DNA of 17,982 nucleotides, taken from UKL13-2 sp031370625. Its GTDB lineage: Bacteria; Pseudomonadota; Gammaproteobacteria; Burkholderiales; Usitatibacteraceae. Where the stretch lies: NCBI GenBank assembly GCA_031370625.1, contig JANMQR010000013.1:1-17982 (forward strand), written 5' to 3'. Below the pieces are notes generated by a model. That model saw nothing but the letters and a program-made list of their open reading frames with translations, was not told where the DNA came from and did no database searches. Positions 14,701 to 17,982 of this stretch are shown in pieces. A program made the translations under genes and the position numbers. Each line of letters opens with the position of its first letter. Positions within the stretch are counted from its first letter, which is position 1.

Positions 14701-15858
14701 ATGAATGCGCCGAACAGTATCGTTTCGGAAAAACTTGTCCTGACGATTAACGTCGGCTCATCGAGCCTTAAATACGCGGTTTTTAATTTAAAGGCCGTTG
14801 CAAACGGCAAGCTGGATGCGGTGCTTCGCGGCAATGTTGATCGCATGGATCGCGACACTACGGGCCTTGATCGGGCTCTGGATAAAATAAAACTAACCAT
14901 AAATCTCGACGCAATTATCGCAATCGGTCACCGCATCGTGCATGGTGGCCCTGATCTCTGGAAGCCGCAACTGATCGATGATGATGTCGTCGCGCAACTA
15001 AAGCAAATTGTGCCGTTTGCGCCAGAGCATTTGTCAGCCGAGATATCCTTGATTGAGCAAATCGCTGCACGATTCCCGCGTCTGCCACAGGTCGCTTGTT
15101 TCGACACCGCATTTCATCGCCACCTGCCGCGTGTTGCGCAGCTCTTGCCGATTCCGCGCCGATATGGGCAAGCGGGGATTCGCCGATATGGATTTCATGG
15201 TTTGTCCTATGAATTTCTGCAAGCCGAGTTGACGCGGCTGAGCGACCCTGCCATTAAAGCAGGCGCAGTGATCCTGGCGCATCTGGGCAATGGTGCCAGC
15301 CTCGCGGCGGTACGAGACGGCAAGTGCATTGATACCAGCATGGCGTTCACGCCCGCAGCCGGGCTGGTGATGGGCACAAGGCCGGGCGATATCGATCCGG
15401 GACTGATCGCGTTCATTGCTACGCACGATGCAATGACCCCCGAACGGCTGACCGAATTTGTAACGCATGAATGCGGGTTGCTGGCGGTATCAGAAACGTC
15501 CGGCGACATGCGAAAGCTGATCGCGCTGGAAGCAACTGATGCGCGCGCGGCAGAGGCCATTGCCTTATTTTGTTACCAGGCCAAGAAATGGATTGGCGCG
15601 TATGCGGCGGTGCTGGGCGGACTCGACACACTGGTGTTTTCTGGCGGCATCGGTGAACACAATGCACTGGTTCGGGCGCGCATTTGTGCAGGGCTTAGCT
15701 ATCTTGGAATCGAGATTGACGATACCGAAAATGCGGCGCATGCGGCATTGATTTCGGATTCAGACAGTCGCGTGAAAGTGCGCGTCATCAATACCGATGA
15801 AGAATCCATCATCGCACGCGCAGTGAGCCGCGTGCTTCAACTTGAGGTTACGCCATGA
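14701..15858 (+). CDS. ackA: acetate kinase AckA
   Basis: A 385-residue cytoplasmic kinase interconverting acetyl-P + ADP and acetate + ATP. Family motifs in order are LTINVGSSSLKYAVF near the N-terminus, GHRIVHGG, CFDTAFHRHLP, RRYGFHGLSYEFL, AHLGNGASLAAV, MGTRPGDIDPGL and FSGGIGEH. All the usual acetate kinase blocks are present. The start is ATG 14701 or the adjacent in-frame ATG 14698; no strong Shine-Dalgarno is seen, so translation may be coupled to the lipoprotein gene ending about 20 bp earlier. The frame continues open upstream to 14506 but overlaps the lipoprotein gene. Its stop overlaps the phosphoketolase ATG, so the acetyl-P made there is probably its substrate. No phosphotransacetylase gene is visible. 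Confidence 0.96.
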   Translation: MNAPNSIVSEKLVLTINVGSSSLKYAVFNLKAVANGKLDAVLRGNVDRMDRDTTGLDRALDKIKLTINLDAIIAIGHRIVHGGPDLWKPQLIDDDVVAQLKQIVPFAPEHLSAEISLIEQIAARFPRLPQVACFDTAFHRHLPRVAQLLPIPRRYGQAGIRRYGFHGLSYEFLQAELTRLSDPAIKAGAVILAHLGNGASLAAVRDGKCIDTSMAFTPAAGLVMGTRPGDIDPGLIAFIATHDAMTPERLTEFVTHECGLLAVSETSGDMRKLIALEATDARAAEAIALFCYQAKKWIGAYAAVLGGLDTLVFSGGIGEHNALVRARICAGLSYLGIEIDDTENAAHAALISDSDSRVKVRVINTDEESIIARAVSRVLQLEVTP

Positions 15859-17982
15859 TGAACGAAATTACTGTCGCCCAGCGAGGCACACTCGACGCTA
15901 ATGAGCTTCGCAATATTGACGCCTACTGGCGCGCAGCCAACTACATCTCGGTCGGCCAAATTTATTTGTACGACAATCCGTTGCTACGCGAGCCGTTGAA
16001 AGCATCGCACGTGAAGCCGCGACAGCTGGGCCATTGGGGTACTACGCCGGGACAGAATTTTATCTATGTGCATTTGAATCGAATCATTAAAAAATTTGAT
16101 CTCAATATGCTCTATATTTCCGGCCCCGGACATGGCGGGCCGGCGTTGGTGGCGAACACTTATCTCGAGGGCACCTATAGCGAGATCTACCCGCACATTA
16201 CCCAGGATGAGGCAGGGCTAAAAAAACTGTTCATGCAGTTTTCGTTTCCTGGCGGCATTCCCAGCCATGTTTCGCCAGAGTGTCCCGGCTCGATTCACGA
16301 AGGTGGTGAGCTCGGCTATTCGTTAAGCCATGCCTTCGGCGCTGTTTTTGACAATCCGGATTTAATCGTCGCGTGTGTGATCGGCGATGGCGAAGCCGAG
16401 ACCGGGCCACTCGCGACCGCGTGGCACTCGAACAAGTTTCTTAATCCGATCACCGATGGCGTGGTCTTGCCGGTCCTGCATTTGAATGGCTACAAGATCG
16501 CCAGCGCCACGGTGATTGCGCGCATCACCCACGAGGAGCTGGATCAGTTCCTGCGCGGATGTGGATGGACTCCCTATTTTGTTGAAGGCCATGAGCCTGA
16601 ACTTATGCATGAAGCTATGGCGGCCACACTCGAGATGGTCACCGCCGAAATTCAACATATTCAGCAGCGTGCAAGGGCGGATGGAAAATCAGCGCGCCCG
16701 CGCTGGCCGATGATTGTCCTGAAATCACCAAAAGGATGGACCGGGCCAAAGCTGGTTGATGGATTGCCGAACGAGGGTACTTTTCGCTCGCATCAAGTGC
16801 CGCTGGCTGCCGTCCGATCCGACCCAGCACAGCTGGCGCAACTGGAAGCCTGGATGCAAAGCTATCGGCCTCAGGAATTTTTCGATGAGGCGGGTTCGCT
16901 TCGCCCAGAACTTGCAGCGCTCGCGCCGAAAGGAGCACGGCGCATGGGCGCGAATCCGCACGCAAACGGCGGCGGTTTGTTACGCGATTTGCACATGCCG
17001 GATTTCCGTCATTACGCCGTTGATGTGCCATCGCCCGGCGCAATTGAGGCGCGCGACGCGTATGTGTTGGGGGCATTTATTCGCGACGTGGTGGAATGGA
17101 ACGCGGCGGAAAATAATTTCCGCGTATTTGGCCCTGATGAAACTACCTCGAACGGATTGGGCGCGGTATTTGAAGTGACTAATCGACAATGGGCGGCGGA
17201 CATCGAAGCAAACGATGCGTTTCTGGCACCGAGCGGGCGGGTGATGGAAATGCTCAGTGAGCATCAGTGCGAAGGCTGGCTCGAGGGCTATTTGCTCACG
17301 GGACGACACGGTTTGTTCAATTGTTATGAAGCGTTTATTCACATCATCGATTCCATGTTCAACCAGCATGCAAAGTGGTTAAAGATGAGCGCTGAGATAC
17401 CGTGGCGTCGAAAAATTGCGTCGCTCAATTATCTGCTGGCATCGCACGTGTGGCGCCAGGATCACAATGGATTCTCGCATCAAGACCCCGGATTTATCGA
17501 CCATGTGGTCAACAAGAAAGCAGAGGTGGTGCGGGTGTACCTGCCACCGGATGCCAATTGTTTATTGTCGGTCATGGATCATTGTTTACGCAGCCGTCAT
17601 TACGTCAATGTGGTCATTGCGGGCAAGCACCCAGCACCGCAATGGCTATCGATGGACGCAGCGGCGGCGCACTGCGCTGCTGGCATCGGCTTCTGGCAGT
17701 GGGCGAGCAATGATGGCGGCGCGGAAAGCGTAGTAGAACCCGACCTCGTGATGGCGGCGGCGGGCGATGTGCCCACGCTTGAAATTCTGGCGGCGGTGTC
17801 AATTCTTCGTGCTCGGTTGCCACAGCTAAAAATCCGCATGGTGAATGTGGTGGACTTGATGAAGCTGCAATCACCATCGGCCCATCCGCATGGCGTAAGC
17901 GATCAGGAGTTTGACGCGCTTTTCACCAAAACCAAACCGGTCATTTTTGCGTTCCACGGTTATCCCACGCTGATTCACCGGC
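15855..17982 (+). CDS. xfp: phosphoketolase Xfp (3' end cut by window)
   Basis: An open frame of about 709 residues with no stop before the window ends; the family is about 790-800 residues, so roughly 80-90 C-terminal residues are missing. It is a thiamine-diphosphate enzyme cleaving xylulose-5-P and/or fructose-6-P with phosphate to acetyl-P plus glyceraldehyde-3-P or erythrose-4-P. Motifs are LGHWGTTPG (58-66), SGPGHGGPA (89-97), IPSHVSPECPGSIHEGGELGY, the ThDP/Mg motif GDGEAETGPLA (177-187), and KSPKGWTGP. Further blocks are FGPDETTSNGL, LTGRHGLFNCYEAF and GFSHQDPGF. Tandem ATGs at 15855 and 15858 overlap the ackA stop, so the two genes are translationally coupled. The sugar specificity cannot be read from the sequence alone. 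Confidence 0.97.
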   Translation, partial: MMNEITVAQRGTLDANELRNIDAYWRAANYISVGQIYLYDNPLLREPLKASHVKPRQLGHWGTTPGQNFIYVHLNRIIKKFDLNMLYISGPGHGGPALVANTYLEGTYSEIYPHITQDEAGLKKLFMQFSFPGGIPSHVSPECPGSIHEGGELGYSLSHAFGAVFDNPDLIVACVIGDGEAETGPLATAWHSNKFLNPITDGVVLPVLHLNGYKIASATVIARITHEELDQFLRGCGWTPYFVEGHEPELMHEAMAATLEMVTAEIQHIQQRARADGKSARPRWPMIVLKSPKGWTGPKLVDGLPNEGTFRSHQVPLAAVRSDPAQLAQLEAWMQSYRPQEFFDEAGSLRPELAALAPKGARRMGANPHANGGGLLRDLHMPDFRHYAVDVPSPGAIEARDAYVLGAFIRDVVEWNAAENNFRVFGPDETTSNGLGAVFEVTNRQWAADIEANDAFLAPSGRVMEMLSEHQCEGWLEGYLLTGRHGLFNCYEAFIHIIDSMFNQHAKWLKMSAEIPWRRKIASLNYLLASHVWRQDHNGFSHQDPGFIDHVVNKKAEVVRVYLPPDANCLLSVMDHCLRSRHYVNVVIAGKHPAPQWLSMDAAAAHCAAGIGFWQWASNDGGAESVVEPDLVMAAAGDVPTLEILAAVSILRARLPQLKIRMVNVVDLMKLQSPSAHPHGVSDQEFDALFTKTKPVIFAFHGYPTLIHR

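Overview
The window reads as one continuous stretch of chromosome from a proteobacterium, most likely a betaproteobacterium. The reasons are moderate-to-high GC content, the hemN/ccoI/ccoS/ccoNOQP/ccoGH gene set, perfect FNR/ANR-type boxes, and an MlaE permease carrying an N-terminal STAS domain with its MCE protein and auxiliary lipoprotein. The taxonomic call is inference. All supported genes are on the + strand and packed tightly, often with ATGA/GTGA/TTGA stop-start overlaps. I saw no tRNA, rRNA, CRISPR array, insertion sequence or phage gene.

Region 1 (1-5279) starts with a perfect FNR box (56-69). It is followed by hemN (oxygen-independent coproporphyrinogen III oxidase), a TauE/UreH-like membrane protein, ccoI (copper P-type ATPase) and ccoS. 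This is the assembly half of a cbb3 oxidase system: anaerobic heme synthesis, copper delivery and maturation. A palindromic repeat of about 97 bp (2497-2593) sits in front of ccoI and appears to supply its Shine-Dalgarno and GTG start.

Region 2 (5280-10980) starts with a second perfect FNR box (5293-5306) in class II geometry. It is followed by the structural operon ccoN-ccoO-ccoQ-ccoP, then ccoG, ccoH and a small two-helix membrane protein of unknown function. CcoN carries every heme/Cu ligand at the same residue numbers I recall from the Pseudomonas stutzeri enzyme. Regions 1 and 2 together are a complete microaerobic respiration locus, although the fnr gene itself is not in the window.

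Region 3 (10981-14678) is a retrograde/anterograde lipid-transport ABC cassette of the Mla type: a STAS-MlaE fusion, MlaF ATPase, MlaD MCE protein and an auxiliary lipoprotein. The short gap in front of it holds a perfect 18-bp dyad, possibly lying in the spacer of a promoter.

Region 4 (14698-17982) is ackA (acetate kinase) overlapping xfp (phosphoketolase), which runs off the window end. Together they convert xylulose-5-P and/or fructose-6-P to acetyl-P and then to acetate plus ATP.

I do not see a convincingly new multi-gene system. The most unusual points are small-scale: the repeat in front of ccoI, a tandem duplication of the ccoO ribosome-binding site, a tandem repeat in the tail of mlaF, and mini-ORFs overlapping gene starts.
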